Assembly (NCBI RefSeq): GCF_023145115.1 | Contig: NZ_JAGLEJ010000020.1 | Span: 62,001-126,000, forward strand | DNA from: Algiphilus sp. | GTDB lineage: Bacteria > Pseudomonadota > Gammaproteobacteria > Nevskiales > Nevskiaceae | Direction of reading: 5' to 3' | DNA length: 64,000 nucleotides | Part shown: positions 25,964-34,362 of the stretch, one piece after another | Numbering within the stretch: the stretch's first letter is position 1 | Layout: each line of letters begins with the position of its first letter | The notes under the pieces: model-generated | What the model saw: the letters and a program-made list of their open reading frames with translations, nothing else | The model's database searches: none | Told to the model about the DNA's origin: nothing | Program-made: the position numbers and the translations under genes

Positions 25964-25990
25964 GGTCTCCCCGCCCGTGCCGCGGCAGCG

Positions 25991-26902
25991 TCAGGATGCC
26001 GCAGGGCGGGATGCGGTGTCATCGGCGGGGCGCACGTACTCGGGCGGCTTCCAGAGGTGCTTGAGACGCTGCGTCAGCGGCCCGGGGCGCAGCACGTCGC
26101 GCCACATGTCGCGGAACTCGTGGAAGTTCAGCGTCAGGATGTTGTGGCTGCGGATCTGGCGCGGAATGCCGTAGACGACCTTCTCGTCCTCGGGCTCGAA
26201 GCTGCCGAACCAGCGGTCGAAGCAGATCAGCACGCCGCCGAAGTTGCGGTCGATGTACTGCGGATTCTTGCCGTGATGCACGCGGTGATGGCTGGGCGTG
26301 TTGAACCAGTACTCGATCCAGGGGTGCAGCTTGCCGACCGCCTCGGTGTGCACGAAGTACTGGTAGGTCAGGTTGACGCCGTAGAGGAAGAACACCACCG
26401 CCGGATGCACGCCCAGCAGCACCAGCGGCATGAAGAACAGCCACCAGCCGGTGATCGAGTACAGCAGGCTCTGGCGCATGGCGGTGGTCATGTTCATACG
26501 CTCGCTGGAGTGATGCACGACGTGCGCGCTCCAGAACCACCGGATGCGATGGCTGCCGCGATGGAACCAGTAGTAGCAGAACTCCACGCCGATGAAGATG
26601 GGCAGGATGGTCCAGGCATCCACCGGAATGTCGAACAGCCGGAACTGGTAGAGCCAGACCACGGCCGCGCCGGTCACCAGCAGATGCGCGATGCTCTCGA
26701 AGATCTGGTAGCTGCCGCCCAGGCCGAGATTGGTGAGGATGTCGCGCCACTCGAAGGACTCGGTCCGTCCGCGCGCGCGCATCGCCGCGTACTCGATGCC
26801 GAATGCCGCCAGGAACAGCGGCACCATCACGGTGAGCAGCACCTGCTTCCAGTCGACGTGCGGTCCCAGGAGGGCGTGCACCTGATCGATGATGGCTTCC
26901 AT
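25991..26902 (-). CDS. Sterol desaturase family membrane enzyme, alkylglycerol-monooxygenase-like
   Basis: This is a 303-residue di-iron membrane hydroxylase. About five hydrophobic helices are visible, the first being VLLTVMVPLFLAAFGIEYAA. The histidine ligand clusters are in order: HRGSH, HVVHHSSERMN and HHRVHHGKNPQYIDRNFGG. The stretch HHSSERMNMTTAMRQS is the distinctive form of alkylglycerol monooxygenase (TMEM195/AGMO) and its bacterial relatives rather than of plain sterol desaturases. AGMO cleaves ether lipids using tetrahydrobiopterin. The start at 26902 was chosen because earlier in-frame residues are basic and non-hydrophobic. It heads a three-gene unit with an AGPS-like flavoenzyme and faces an AraC regulator. 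Confidence 0.88.
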   Translation of the reverse strand: MEAIIDQVHALLGPHVDWKQVLLTVMVPLFLAAFGIEYAAMRARGRTESFEWRDILTNLGLGGSYQIFESIAHLLVTGAAVVWLYQFRLFDIPVDAWTILPIFIGVEFCYYWFHRGSHRIRWFWSAHVVHHSSERMNMTTAMRQSLLYSITGWWLFFMPLVLLGVHPAVVFFLYGVNLTYQYFVHTEAVGKLHPWIEYWFNTPSHHRVHHGKNPQYIDRNFGGVLICFDRWFGSFEPEDEKVVYGIPRQIRSHNILTLNFHEFRDMWRDVLRPGPLTQRLKHLWKPPEYVRPADDTASRPAAS

Positions 26903-26963
26903 GCGTGGGGTCTCCTCGCTATCACGCTTCGTCGGCACTATGCGCCATCGCGACCGCCGGGGA

Positions 26964-26992
26964 TTGACCCGGCCGGCCCGATTTTTGACACT
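26964..26992 (+). promoter_or_regulatory. Candidate promoter for the AraC-type regulator
   Basis: TTGACC (26964-26969) and GACACT (26987-26992) are separated by 17 bases. The predicted start site falls within a base or two of the ATG at 27000, so the transcript could be leaderless; no ribosome-binding site is visible before that ATG. The -10 is weak (three of six). Confidence 0.35.
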
Positions 26993-26999
26993 TTGCGCC

Positions 27000-28010
27000 A
27001 TGACCGCTCCGGAGCCGCTGCGCGGCGCGATACCGAACAGCTACGTGCTGCTGCTCTACGACTACCTCGCGGAGCAGGGCATCGATGCGCCGCACGCGCT
27101 TGGTGCGCCGGCGCCGTCCGGGCACGCCGAAACCCCGACGCGATTCCCGGTGGCGCGCTGGAAGACCATGCTCGAGCACGCCGCCGGCCGCCTCGACGAT
27201 CCGCTGCTCGGCCTTCACCTGGGCCGCCGCGTGACGCCCTCGCACTTCGGACTGATGGGCTATGTCCTGCTCGCATGCCCGCATCTGGGCGCGGCGCTGC
27301 AGCGGCTGCGCGAGTTCGAGCGCCTGTTCTACGACGTCAGCCCGCTGCGCGTGCGCGCGATCGACCGTCATCTGGTGCTGGAATGGGGTACCGAGAACGG
27401 AAGACCGGGTGCGCTGGTCGACGAGACCGCCATCACCGCACTGGTCCAGCTGGCGCGCGACATGACGGGACGCGCCGATCTCGCCGCCGGGCGCATCGAC
27501 TTCGTCAATCCGCGGCCGCCCGATGTCGCCCCGTACGAGGCCGTGCTCGGATGCGAGGTCCGCTTCGCGCAGGACGCCACCCGCGTTCTGGTGCCCGCAT
27601 CCTGGCTGAGCCTGCCCCTGCGCAGTCCCGACCCCCATCTGCTGGCGCTGCTGCGCGAGCAGGCCGAACGACAGCTCGCCCACCTGCCGCCGCGCGGCGA
27701 GCTCAGCGACCGCATCCGCGCGCTGATCCCCGCCCTGCTGCACGACGGCAACGCCGGCGCCGAGGCGGTCGCCGCCCGCCTGCACCTGTCGACGCGCAGC
27801 CTGCACCGGCGTCTGGCGGCCGAGGGCCTGCGCTTCCGGGTCCTGCGCGACGAATGCCTCTACCAGCTTGCCCGCGACCATCTCGCCGACCGCCGGCTTC
27901 AGCTGGGCGAGATCGCGCACCTGCTCGGCTATTCCGAGCAGAGCGCCTTCACGCGCGCCTTCCGTCGCTGGAGCGGCTGCAGCCCGCTGCGCTACCGCGC
28001 GGGTCTGTGA
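27000..28010 (+). CDS. AraC-family transcriptional regulator (Arabinose_bd_4/OruR-like)
   Basis: This is a 336-residue regulator. The N-terminal ligand domain (about residues 15-200) has LGLHLGRRVTPSHFGLMGYV, typical of the AraC group that controls fatty acid or aromatic metabolism. The C-terminal double helix-turn-helix is AVAARLHLSTRSLHRRLAAE, then LGEIAHLLGYSEQSAFTRAF and a closing WSGCSPLRYR. It is divergent from the AGMO-like/AGPS-like/reductase genes, 97 bases apart, so it is the prime candidate for their activator. The ligand is unknown, though relatives of this group often respond to lipids. Confidence 0.92.
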   Translation: MTAPEPLRGAIPNSYVLLLYDYLAEQGIDAPHALGAPAPSGHAETPTRFPVARWKTMLEHAAGRLDDPLLGLHLGRRVTPSHFGLMGYVLLACPHLGAALQRLREFERLFYDVSPLRVRAIDRHLVLEWGTENGRPGALVDETAITALVQLARDMTGRADLAAGRIDFVNPRPPDVAPYEAVLGCEVRFAQDATRVLVPASWLSLPLRSPDPHLLALLREQAERQLAHLPPRGELSDRIRALIPALLHDGNAGAEAVAARLHLSTRSLHRRLAAEGLRFRVLRDECLYQLARDHLADRRLQLGEIAHLLGYSEQSAFTRAFRRWSGCSPLRYRAGL

Positions 28011-28026
28011 GCCGGCAGCCGTCGGC

Positions 28027-29250
28027 TCAGTCGATCACCTCGAAGGTCATGCCGGCGTGCGCCTCCAGGCGCTCGACGAGCGCATCGCCGAGCGCCACGG
28101 AAGGCGTGAAGAAGCCGCCGCCCGGGTACTCGCCGATGCCGTCGGCGAGCGCCACCGCGACCTCGCCGATCATCTTGCAGGTCGACCCGTAGCCCGGATC
28201 GCGGTCGCCGGTGACACGCAGCTGCAGCGATGCGTCGTCGGCGGTGAGGCCGAACAGGCGGATGTCGAAGAAGCCGCGCTCCTGCGCTTCCGGGGACGGC
28301 CCCTCCCCAGGCGCCGGCAGCACGAAGCGCTCCAGCAGCCAGCGCGTCGGCGGCACCGACAGTGCCGCCATGAAGCCACCGAGACCGGCGCCCATGCCGG
28401 CAGCGCCCATCCAGCCCCGGACGCCGCCTCCGGTCATCACCGCCTCGTCGTAGCGGAAGTCGGCACCCCAGGCGTGGGCGCGCAGCGCGTGCGAGCGGTG
28501 CACCACGCGGGTATTGATGGCGCCCATGATGAAGGGCGCGATCCAGCCACCGGACAGGGCATCGCGCGCCGTCAGGCCGACTTCCGGTTGCTCGGTCGAC
28601 GGGCGGCCCTCGCGCGGGCAGAGCGCATACGGATCCGCCAGCAGCGCGCGGGTCTCGTCGTCGGCACGGGCCTCGCGCAGCACATTCAGCAGGCTGGCAA
28701 CGGTGCCGCCGGAGAAGGCGCCGCTCGCCGCCTTCAGCCGCATCCCGACGCGCGTGCAGGGCGCTCCCAGACGCGTGGCCGCTTCGCGCTGCAGCACGTG
28801 CACGCCGACATCGGAAGGCACCGAGTCGAAGCCGGCGCAGTGCACGATGCGTGCCCCGCTCCGCGCCGCGGTATCGCCGTGTGCCGCCAGCATGCGCGCC
28901 ATCCACGGCACTTCGCCGGTGAGGTCGCAGTAGTCGACGCCCTGCTCGGCGCAGAGGCGTACCAGCAGCGATCCGTAGAGCGCATAGGGCCCCACCGTCG
29001 ACAGCACCACCCGGGTCGCCCCCACCATCGCGCCCAGCGAGACTTCGTCGCCGGAATCCGCCATCACCAGCGGCACGGCGGCCGCGTCCGGGCCGAGCTC
29101 GGCACGCACGGCCTCGAGACGCTCGCGCGAGCGGGCGGCCATCGCCCAGCGCAGTTCTCCCTGCGCTCCGTGCCGTGCCAGCAGATGACGGCAGACCAAC
29201 CGGCCCACGAAGCTGGTGGCACCGAACACAACGATGTCGTAACGCGGCAT
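28027..29250 (-). CDS. Saccharopine-dehydrogenase-like oxidoreductase (trans-acting enoyl reductase type)
   Basis: This is a 407-residue protein with a Rossmann domain (DIVVFGATSFVGRLVCRHLL; AARSRERLEAVRAELG) and the family feature TVGPYALYGSLLVRLCAEQG, followed by VDYCDLTGEVPWM and HCAGFDSVPSDVGVHVL. This group includes mycobacterial trans-acting enoyl reductases and animal SCCPDH, which are linked to lipids. The start at 29250 is backed by GGGGGAG six bases upstream. It is on the opposite side of the AraC gene from the AGPS/AGMO set and reads convergently with it. Substrate unknown. Confidence 0.85.
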   Translation of the reverse strand: MPRYDIVVFGATSFVGRLVCRHLLARHGAQGELRWAMAARSRERLEAVRAELGPDAAAVPLVMADSGDEVSLGAMVGATRVVLSTVGPYALYGSLLVRLCAEQGVDYCDLTGEVPWMARMLAAHGDTAARSGARIVHCAGFDSVPSDVGVHVLQREAATRLGAPCTRVGMRLKAASGAFSGGTVASLLNVLREARADDETRALLADPYALCPREGRPSTEQPEVGLTARDALSGGWIAPFIMGAINTRVVHRSHALRAHAWGADFRYDEAVMTGGGVRGWMGAAGMGAGLGGFMAALSVPPTRWLLERFVLPAPGEGPSPEAQERGFFDIRLFGLTADDASLQLRVTGDRDPGYGSTCKMIGEVAVALADGIGEYPGGGFFTPSVALGDALVERLEAHAGMTFEVID

Positions 29251-29295
29251 GACGCGCTCCCCCGGGGTGAGCGCGTCATTGTGCATGGCCGATGC

Positions 29296-30201
29296 CTAGC
29301 GGTGCGGCAGGGTTCGGTCGAGAAACCCGATGGCGCGCTCAAGCGCGGTACCGTCGGTCAGGAAGGCAGCGATGTGACCGCGCAGATGCATGCGGAAGAA
29401 CTCGGCCGGGACCCCAGCCGCCTGCAGACGCTCGAACAGATCCTCGGCGTGATCCACGGACACCAGCAGATCGCTGCCGCCGTGATAGAGGAAGAACGGT
29501 GGTGCCTCGGGGGTGACATGGACCGCCGGTGACGCCAACGCATAGCGATCGGCGACCTCTGCCTGCGTGCCGCCCAGGAACTGCGGCACCAGACGGCCGC
29601 CGTCGAACTTGCGCAGGTCGGTGGGCGTTCCCCCGGCGACGACCGCCTGCAGCCGGGTATCCGGACCGCCGTGCGGCGCATCGAGCGCCGGCGTCGCCGG
29701 CGCCAGGGCCAGAAGCGCCACCAGATGGGCGCCCGCGGAGTAGCCGAAGCCCGCGATCCGCGCGCTGTCGACACCGAGCTCCCCGGCGTGGGTCCGCAGC
29801 CAGCGCACCGCCGCCTGAAGGTCGTGCAGGGGCGCCGGGAAGCGATACGCCGGCGCGAGGCGGTAGGCCACATTCATCACCACGAAGCCGGCCTCGGCCA
29901 GCCGCTCGGCAATGCCGCGCATGTCGTCCGGCTCGCCGCCTTCCCAGCCGCCGCCGTGGACCAGCAGTACCGCAGGGCGCGCTCCCGGCGCCTCCGGCCG
30001 GTAGAGGTCCGCGTACAGGGTCTCGGGCCAGTCCGGCGGGGTATAGCGGCGCTGGACATCGACGCTGTAGGTGAAACGGTCCGGGGCGGCGGTTGACCGG
30101 GCTGCGGGACGGTTGATGTGGGTCGCGCAGGCCGCCAGGGCCAGCGCGACGATCAGGGCGAGCGCAGAGCGTGCGCCGCGGGGGAGCGGGGATCGGGTCA
30201 T
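29296..30201 (-). CDS. Alpha/beta hydrolase lipoprotein (carboxylesterase, BD-FAE-like)
   Basis: This is a 301-residue esterase with a lipoprotein signal (SALALIVALALAACATH). The oxyanion motif is LLVHGGGWEGG and the nucleophile elbow is IAGFGYSAGAHLVALL. The late acid/His region includes FFLYHGGSDLLVSVDHAEDL and MHLRGHIAAFL. These are features of the HSL/BD-FAE-type carboxylesterases. Start 30201 gives the signal; the in-frame sequence upstream has no signal character. It is likely exported and lipid-anchored, hydrolysing short acyl esters. It follows the direction of the saccharopine-dehydrogenase-like gene with about 45 bases between, so the two may share a transcript. Confidence 0.88.
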   Translation of the reverse strand: MTRSPLPRGARSALALIVALALAACATHINRPAARSTAAPDRFTYSVDVQRRYTPPDWPETLYADLYRPEAPGARPAVLLVHGGGWEGGEPDDMRGIAERLAEAGFVVMNVAYRLAPAYRFPAPLHDLQAAVRWLRTHAGELGVDSARIAGFGYSAGAHLVALLALAPATPALDAPHGGPDTRLQAVVAGGTPTDLRKFDGGRLVPQFLGGTQAEVADRYALASPAVHVTPEAPPFFLYHGGSDLLVSVDHAEDLFERLQAAGVPAEFFRMHLRGHIAAFLTDGTALERAIGFLDRTLPHR

Positions 30202-30290
30202 GGGGGTTATACGCGCATGCCGCGCAACGGGATGCAGGCCTGTAACCGCCCCATCAAGCGGCGCCGCTATGATGCGCACACCGGCAAGCA

Positions 30291-31358
30291 ATGGCGAATG
30301 CGGTGAAGCACCTGTCCCCGTTGCAGCGCGCGGGGACCCTCCCCGAGCTGCACCACCTCGAGTACCTGCTGGCGCGCGGCGCCCGCCACTTGCGTGCCGA
30401 CATCGTCGCGCACGTCGACCGCGACGACCTCCCCCTGCACTGCGTCGAGCTCGGCAGCACGGCGCCCGATGCGCCGGCGATCGGCTTCTTCGGAGGCGTG
30501 CACGGCGTCGAGCGCATCGGAAGCCAGGTGGTGCTCGCCTTCCTCCAGGGTCTCGTCGAGCGGCTCGACTGGGACGCGGGTCTGCAGGAAACGCTGCAGC
30601 ACCTGCGGCTGGTCTTCATGCCGCTGGTCAACCCGGGCGGCATGCGGGCCGGCCGGCGCAGCAACCCCGACGGCATCGACCTGATGCGCAATGCGCCGGT
30701 GGAAGCCCGCGACCGCACGCCACTGCTGCTCGGCGGACAGCGGCTGTCGACGCACCTGCCGTGGTATCGCGGTGCACGCGATGCCGGCATGGCACCCGAG
30801 GCGCGCGCGGTGTGCGATGTGGTCGAATCGCGCCTGCTGAGCCAGCCCTTCGCGCTCAGCCTCGATTGCCACTCCGGCTTCGGTGCCCGCGATCGCCTGT
30901 GGTTCCCCTACGCGCACACCCTGGCGCCCATCGAGTGCCTCGCCGAGATCTACGCGCTGCGCTGCCGCTTCCGCGACGCGCATCCGTATCACAGCATCTA
31001 CCTGATCGAGCCGCAGGCCAACCGCTACACCACGCACGGCGATCTCTGGGACCACCTCTACCTGCGCAGCCGCGAGCGCGCGCATGCACCGCTCTTTCTC
31101 CCGCTCACGCTGGAGATGGGGTCCTGGCTCTGGGTGAAGAAGTCGCCTTCGCAGCTGTTCAGTCTGCTCGGCATCTTCAATCCGCTCTCGCCGCACCGGC
31201 ATCGGCGCATCCTGCGCCAGCACACCACGCTTCTCGAATTCCTGGTGCAGGCGGCGCGCTCCCACCGGCACTGGGTGCCGCGCGGCGAGGCGCGCCGGGA
31301 CAGCGAACGCGCCGCCCTCGACCACTGGTACGCCGATCGCCCGAAACCGGCACACTGA
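30291..31358 (+). CDS. M14-family zinc carboxypeptidase-like protein
   Basis: This is a 355-residue cytoplasmic protein of the M14/AspA-AstE superfamily. Zinc ligands are HGVE in GFFGGVHGVERIG and the later His in LSLDCHSGFGARD. The substrate-binding segment is FMPLVNPGGMRAGRRSNPDGI, and the catalytic Glu is in PLTLEMGSWLWVKK. The lack of a signal peptide separates it from secreted carboxypeptidases. It could trim murein peptides or act on acylated amino acids; the family alone does not decide. It faces the esterase gene, 89 bases apart. Confidence 0.85.
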   Translation: MANAVKHLSPLQRAGTLPELHHLEYLLARGARHLRADIVAHVDRDDLPLHCVELGSTAPDAPAIGFFGGVHGVERIGSQVVLAFLQGLVERLDWDAGLQETLQHLRLVFMPLVNPGGMRAGRRSNPDGIDLMRNAPVEARDRTPLLLGGQRLSTHLPWYRGARDAGMAPEARAVCDVVESRLLSQPFALSLDCHSGFGARDRLWFPYAHTLAPIECLAEIYALRCRFRDAHPYHSIYLIEPQANRYTTHGDLWDHLYLRSRERAHAPLFLPLTLEMGSWLWVKKSPSQLFSLLGIFNPLSPHRHRRILRQHTTLLEFLVQAARSHRHWVPRGEARRDSERAALDHWYADRPKPAH

Positions 31359-31384
31359 CCGGCGATTCACAACGGGGAGAGAGC

Positions 31385-32059
31385 ATGATCGTCGTCCACC
31401 ACCTGGAGAACTCGCGCTCGCAGCGCATCCTCTGGCTGCTTGAGGAGCTCGGCGCCGAGTACGAGATCCGCCGCTACAACCGCAACGCCAAGACCATGCT
31501 GGCACCGCCCGAGCTGAAGCAGGTCCATCCGCTCGGCAAGTCGCCGTTGATCACCGACGGCGATACCGTCGTGGCCGAGTCCGGCGCCATCGTGGAGTAT
31601 CTGGTCGAACGCTTCGACGACGGCACCCTCGCGCCGGCACCCGGCACCGCGGAGCACCTCGGCTACCGGCACTGGCTGCACTACGCGGAAGGCTCGATCG
31701 CGCCGCTGCTGGTTATGCGCTTGGTCTTCAGCCAGCTGCCCAAGCAGGCACCGCGCCTGATGCGGCCGCTGATGCGCGGCATCGAATCGAACTTCATGAC
31801 GCGCTTCCTCGGCCCCCAGCTCGATCTGCATCTGGACTACATCGAGTCCAGCCTGTCCGCCACCGGGCACTTCGTGGGCAGCGACTGGAGCGCCGCGGAC
31901 ATCCTGATGAGCTTTCCGCTCGAGGCCGCCGCGGCGCGCGCCACCACGGACGGCGGCAAGGCGCGCCCCGCCATTGCGGACTTCGTGGAACGCGCCCGGG
32001 CGCGCCCCGCCTACCAGCGCGCGCTCGACAAGGGCGGGCCCTACGCCCTGCTTTCGTGA
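31385..32059 (+). CDS. Glutathione S-transferase
   Basis: This is a 224-residue GST. The thioredoxin-fold N domain contains VVHHLENSRSQRILWLLEEL with the catalytic Ser/Tyr-region residues and the cis-Pro motif GKSPLITDGDTVVAESGAIV. The C-terminal helical domain includes HFVGSDWSAADILMSFPLEA, the usual N-capping motif. The start has GGGGAGAG just upstream. The protein resembles bacterial GSTs related to maleylacetoacetate isomerase or DHAR types; the substrate is undefined. It begins 26 bases after the M14 peptidase gene. Confidence 0.92.
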   Translation: MIVVHHLENSRSQRILWLLEELGAEYEIRRYNRNAKTMLAPPELKQVHPLGKSPLITDGDTVVAESGAIVEYLVERFDDGTLAPAPGTAEHLGYRHWLHYAEGSIAPLLVMRLVFSQLPKQAPRLMRPLMRGIESNFMTRFLGPQLDLHLDYIESSLSATGHFVGSDWSAADILMSFPLEAAAARATTDGGKARPAIADFVERARARPAYQRALDKGGPYALLS

Positions 32060-32076
32060 ACGTCGCTGCAACGGCG

Positions 32077-32105
32077 TTGCGTTAAAATAAACAGCTGTTC
32101 ATAAA
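32077..32105 (+). promoter_or_regulatory. Candidate promoter of the quinohemoprotein dehydrogenase gene
   Basis: TTGCGT (32077-32082) and CATAAA (32100-32105) are spaced by 17 bases in a locally AT-rich stretch. The transcript would start about 25 bases before ATG 32137, leaving room for the CAGGAG ribosome-binding site seen seven bases upstream of that ATG. Confidence 0.45.
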
Positions 32106-32136
32106 AGTCGCGGTCAACCGGCTCAGGAGACACTCG

Positions 32137-34347
32137 ATGGCACGTTCCTTCCTTCCGTTGCGGTCTTGCGCGGGCTTCCTGCTGTGCGCCTTCACCGTCG
32201 GTGCACCGGCGTCACTGGATGTCGACGGCACGCGCATCATGGCCGCCGACAGTGAGCCGGGGAACTGGATCAGCCACGGCCGCAACTACGCGGAGGAACG
32301 GTACAGTCCGCTCGATGCCGTCAACACCGAGACCGTCGACCGTCTGGGCCTGGCCTGGTACACGGATCTCGGCACCAAGCGCGGGCTCGAGGCCACGCCG
32401 CTGGTCATCGACGGCATCCTCTACTTCACCGGGACCTACAGCGAGGTCATCGCGGTCGACGGCCGCACCGGCAAGGTGATCTGGCGCAACGACCTGGACG
32501 TGGACCGCTCGCGCGCGAAGTACATGTGCTGCGACGTGGTCAATCGCGGCATGGCGGTCTGGAAGGGCCGGCTCTACGTCGGGACCATCGACGGGCGCCT
32601 GATCGCGCTCGACCCCGAGGACGGCTCGGTGATCTGGGACAAGCTCACCGTCGATCTCGAGCGGCCCTACAGCATCACCGGCGCCCCGCGCGTGGTGAAC
32701 GGCAAGGTGCTCATCGGCAACGGCGGCGGCGAGCTCGGCGTACGCGGCTACATCAGCGCCTACGATGCCGAGACCGGCGAGATGCTGTGGCGTTTCTACA
32801 CCGTGCCGGGCAACCCGGACGAGCCCTTTGAGAACCCCATCCTCGAGAGGGCCGCCGAAACCTGGGGCGGCGGCCCCTGGTGGGAGATCGGCGGCGGCGG
32901 CACGGTCTGGGACTCCATGGCCTACGACCCGGAGCTCGACCTGCTGTACATCGGCGTCGGCAACGGCACGCCCTGGAACAAGCACGTGCGCAGCCCGTCG
33001 GGCGGCGACAACCTGTTCCTGTCCTCGATCGTGGCGCTGGATCCGAACACCGGCGAATACGTCTGGCACTACCAGACCACCCCCGGCGACGGCTGGGACT
33101 ACACCGCCACCCAGCACCTGATCCTCGCGGACCTCGAGATCGAGGGCGAGCAGCGCGAAGTGATCATGCAGGCGCCCAAGAACGGCTTCTTCTACGTGCT
33201 GGATCGCGCCACCGGCGAGCTGATCTCGGCCGAGAACTACGTGCCGGTGTCGTGGGCCGAGGGCATCGACATGCAGACCGGGCGCCCGATCGAGACCGAC
33301 AACGACTACAGCGACGGCCCGGTCTACCAGTTCCCCTCGCCCATGGGCGGCCACAACTGGCAGCCGATGTGCTACTCGCGGGACACCGGCTATGTCTACA
33401 TCCCGGCACGCCAGCTCGCGATGGTGTACCGCGCCGACGCCGATTTCGAGTACGAGCCCGAGTTCTGGAACGTCGGCATGGATGTGATGAAGGACATCAC
33501 CGTGCCGCCATGGATGGACGCCGAGCTGGTCAGCAAGGTGGGGTCGGCGATGGCAGCGGGCTTCCTGCTCGCCTGGGACCCGATCAAGCAGGAAGCCGTC
33601 TGGCGTGCCGATGCCGGCAGTCCGTGGAACAGCGGCGCGCTGTGCACCGGCGGCGGTCTGGTCTTCGACGGCACCGGCCGCGGTCAGGTGCGCGCCATCG
33701 ATGCCGCCAGCGGCGACATCCTTTGGTCCTTCGACGCCCAGCAGGGGATCATCGGCTCGCCCGTCACGTACACCATCGATGGCGAGCAGTACGTGAGCAT
33801 CCTGGTCGGCTGGGGCGGCGCCTTCGGCATGTCCTTCGGATTCGCGAGCAACACGCTGGAGGCACCTTCCACGCAGGGTCGCCTGATGACCTTCAAGCTG
33901 GACGCGGGCGGCCAGCTGCCGCCGGTGCGCCGCCAGGAGCGCGTACCCGAGCCGCCGGAATCGACGGCGAGCAGCGACACCCTCGATGAAGGCAATGCGC
34001 TCTACCATCACTACTGCGTCTACTGCCACGGCCCGCGCGGGATCAGCCACCCCAACATCGCCGATCTGCGCACCATGGACGCCACCACGCACCGGAACTT
34101 CCTCGGCATCGTGCTCGGTGGCGCGCAGGCCGACGAGGGCATGCCCGGTTTCGCCGATACGCTCGACGAGGAAGAAGCCATGGCCATCCATGCCTATCTC
34201 ATCGAGCTCGGTCATCAGGAACTGGACCGGCGCCGCAACGAGGGCACCCTCTGGGGCTCCATCAAGAGCGCCGCCTACAGCTTCGCCGCAACCGTGGTCA
34301 GCGGCATCGTCAGCCTGCTCGAGTGGCTCAAGAACGCCGCCGGATGA
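32137..34347 (+). CDS. PQQ-dependent quinohemoprotein alcohol dehydrogenase
   Basis: This is a 736-residue periplasmic type II alcohol dehydrogenase. A signal peptide (SCAGFLLCAFTVGAPAS) is followed by an eight-bladed PQQ propeller with tryptophan-docking repeats. The adjacent cysteines C131-C132 (KYMCCDVVNRG) form the family's vicinal disulfide. The catalytic Asp is D321 in GDGWDYTATQH. Position +2 is Thr, not the Asp of lanthanide enzymes, so the metal should be Ca2+. A C-terminal cytochrome c domain has C627-C630-H631 (CVYCHG) with a likely Met ligand in EGMPGF. The chain ends in an extra hydrophobic helix (SFAATVVSGIVSLLEWL), which could tether it to the membrane. Confidence 0.95.
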   Translation: MARSFLPLRSCAGFLLCAFTVGAPASLDVDGTRIMAADSEPGNWISHGRNYAEERYSPLDAVNTETVDRLGLAWYTDLGTKRGLEATPLVIDGILYFTGTYSEVIAVDGRTGKVIWRNDLDVDRSRAKYMCCDVVNRGMAVWKGRLYVGTIDGRLIALDPEDGSVIWDKLTVDLERPYSITGAPRVVNGKVLIGNGGGELGVRGYISAYDAETGEMLWRFYTVPGNPDEPFENPILERAAETWGGGPWWEIGGGGTVWDSMAYDPELDLLYIGVGNGTPWNKHVRSPSGGDNLFLSSIVALDPNTGEYVWHYQTTPGDGWDYTATQHLILADLEIEGEQREVIMQAPKNGFFYVLDRATGELISAENYVPVSWAEGIDMQTGRPIETDNDYSDGPVYQFPSPMGGHNWQPMCYSRDTGYVYIPARQLAMVYRADADFEYEPEFWNVGMDVMKDITVPPWMDAELVSKVGSAMAAGFLLAWDPIKQEAVWRADAGSPWNSGALCTGGGLVFDGTGRGQVRAIDAASGDILWSFDAQQGIIGSPVTYTIDGEQYVSILVGWGGAFGMSFGFASNTLEAPSTQGRLMTFKLDAGGQLPPVRRQERVPEPPESTASSDTLDEGNALYHHYCVYCHGPRGISHPNIADLRTMDATTHRNFLGIVLGGAQADEGMPGFADTLDEEEAMAIHAYLIELGHQELDRRRNEGTLWGSIKSAAYSFAATVVSGIVSLLEWLKNAAG

Positions 34348-34362
34348 GGGTCGGCTGACGCC

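Noticed and set aside
24785..26900. Long plus-strand open frame across the AGPS-like and AGMO-like genes
   Set aside because: Arg/His/Val-rich with no recognisable domain; the minus-strand genes have clear active-site motifs.
33097..33105. Lanthanide-dependent (XoxF/ExaF-type) alcohol dehydrogenase
   Set aside because: The residue two positions after the catalytic Asp is Thr (WDYTA), not the Asp needed for lanthanide coordination, so a calcium enzyme is expected.
32212..34215. A 667-codon frame antisense to the quinohemoprotein dehydrogenase
   Set aside because: No domain, and the sense gene is complete with signal, PQQ and heme motifs.
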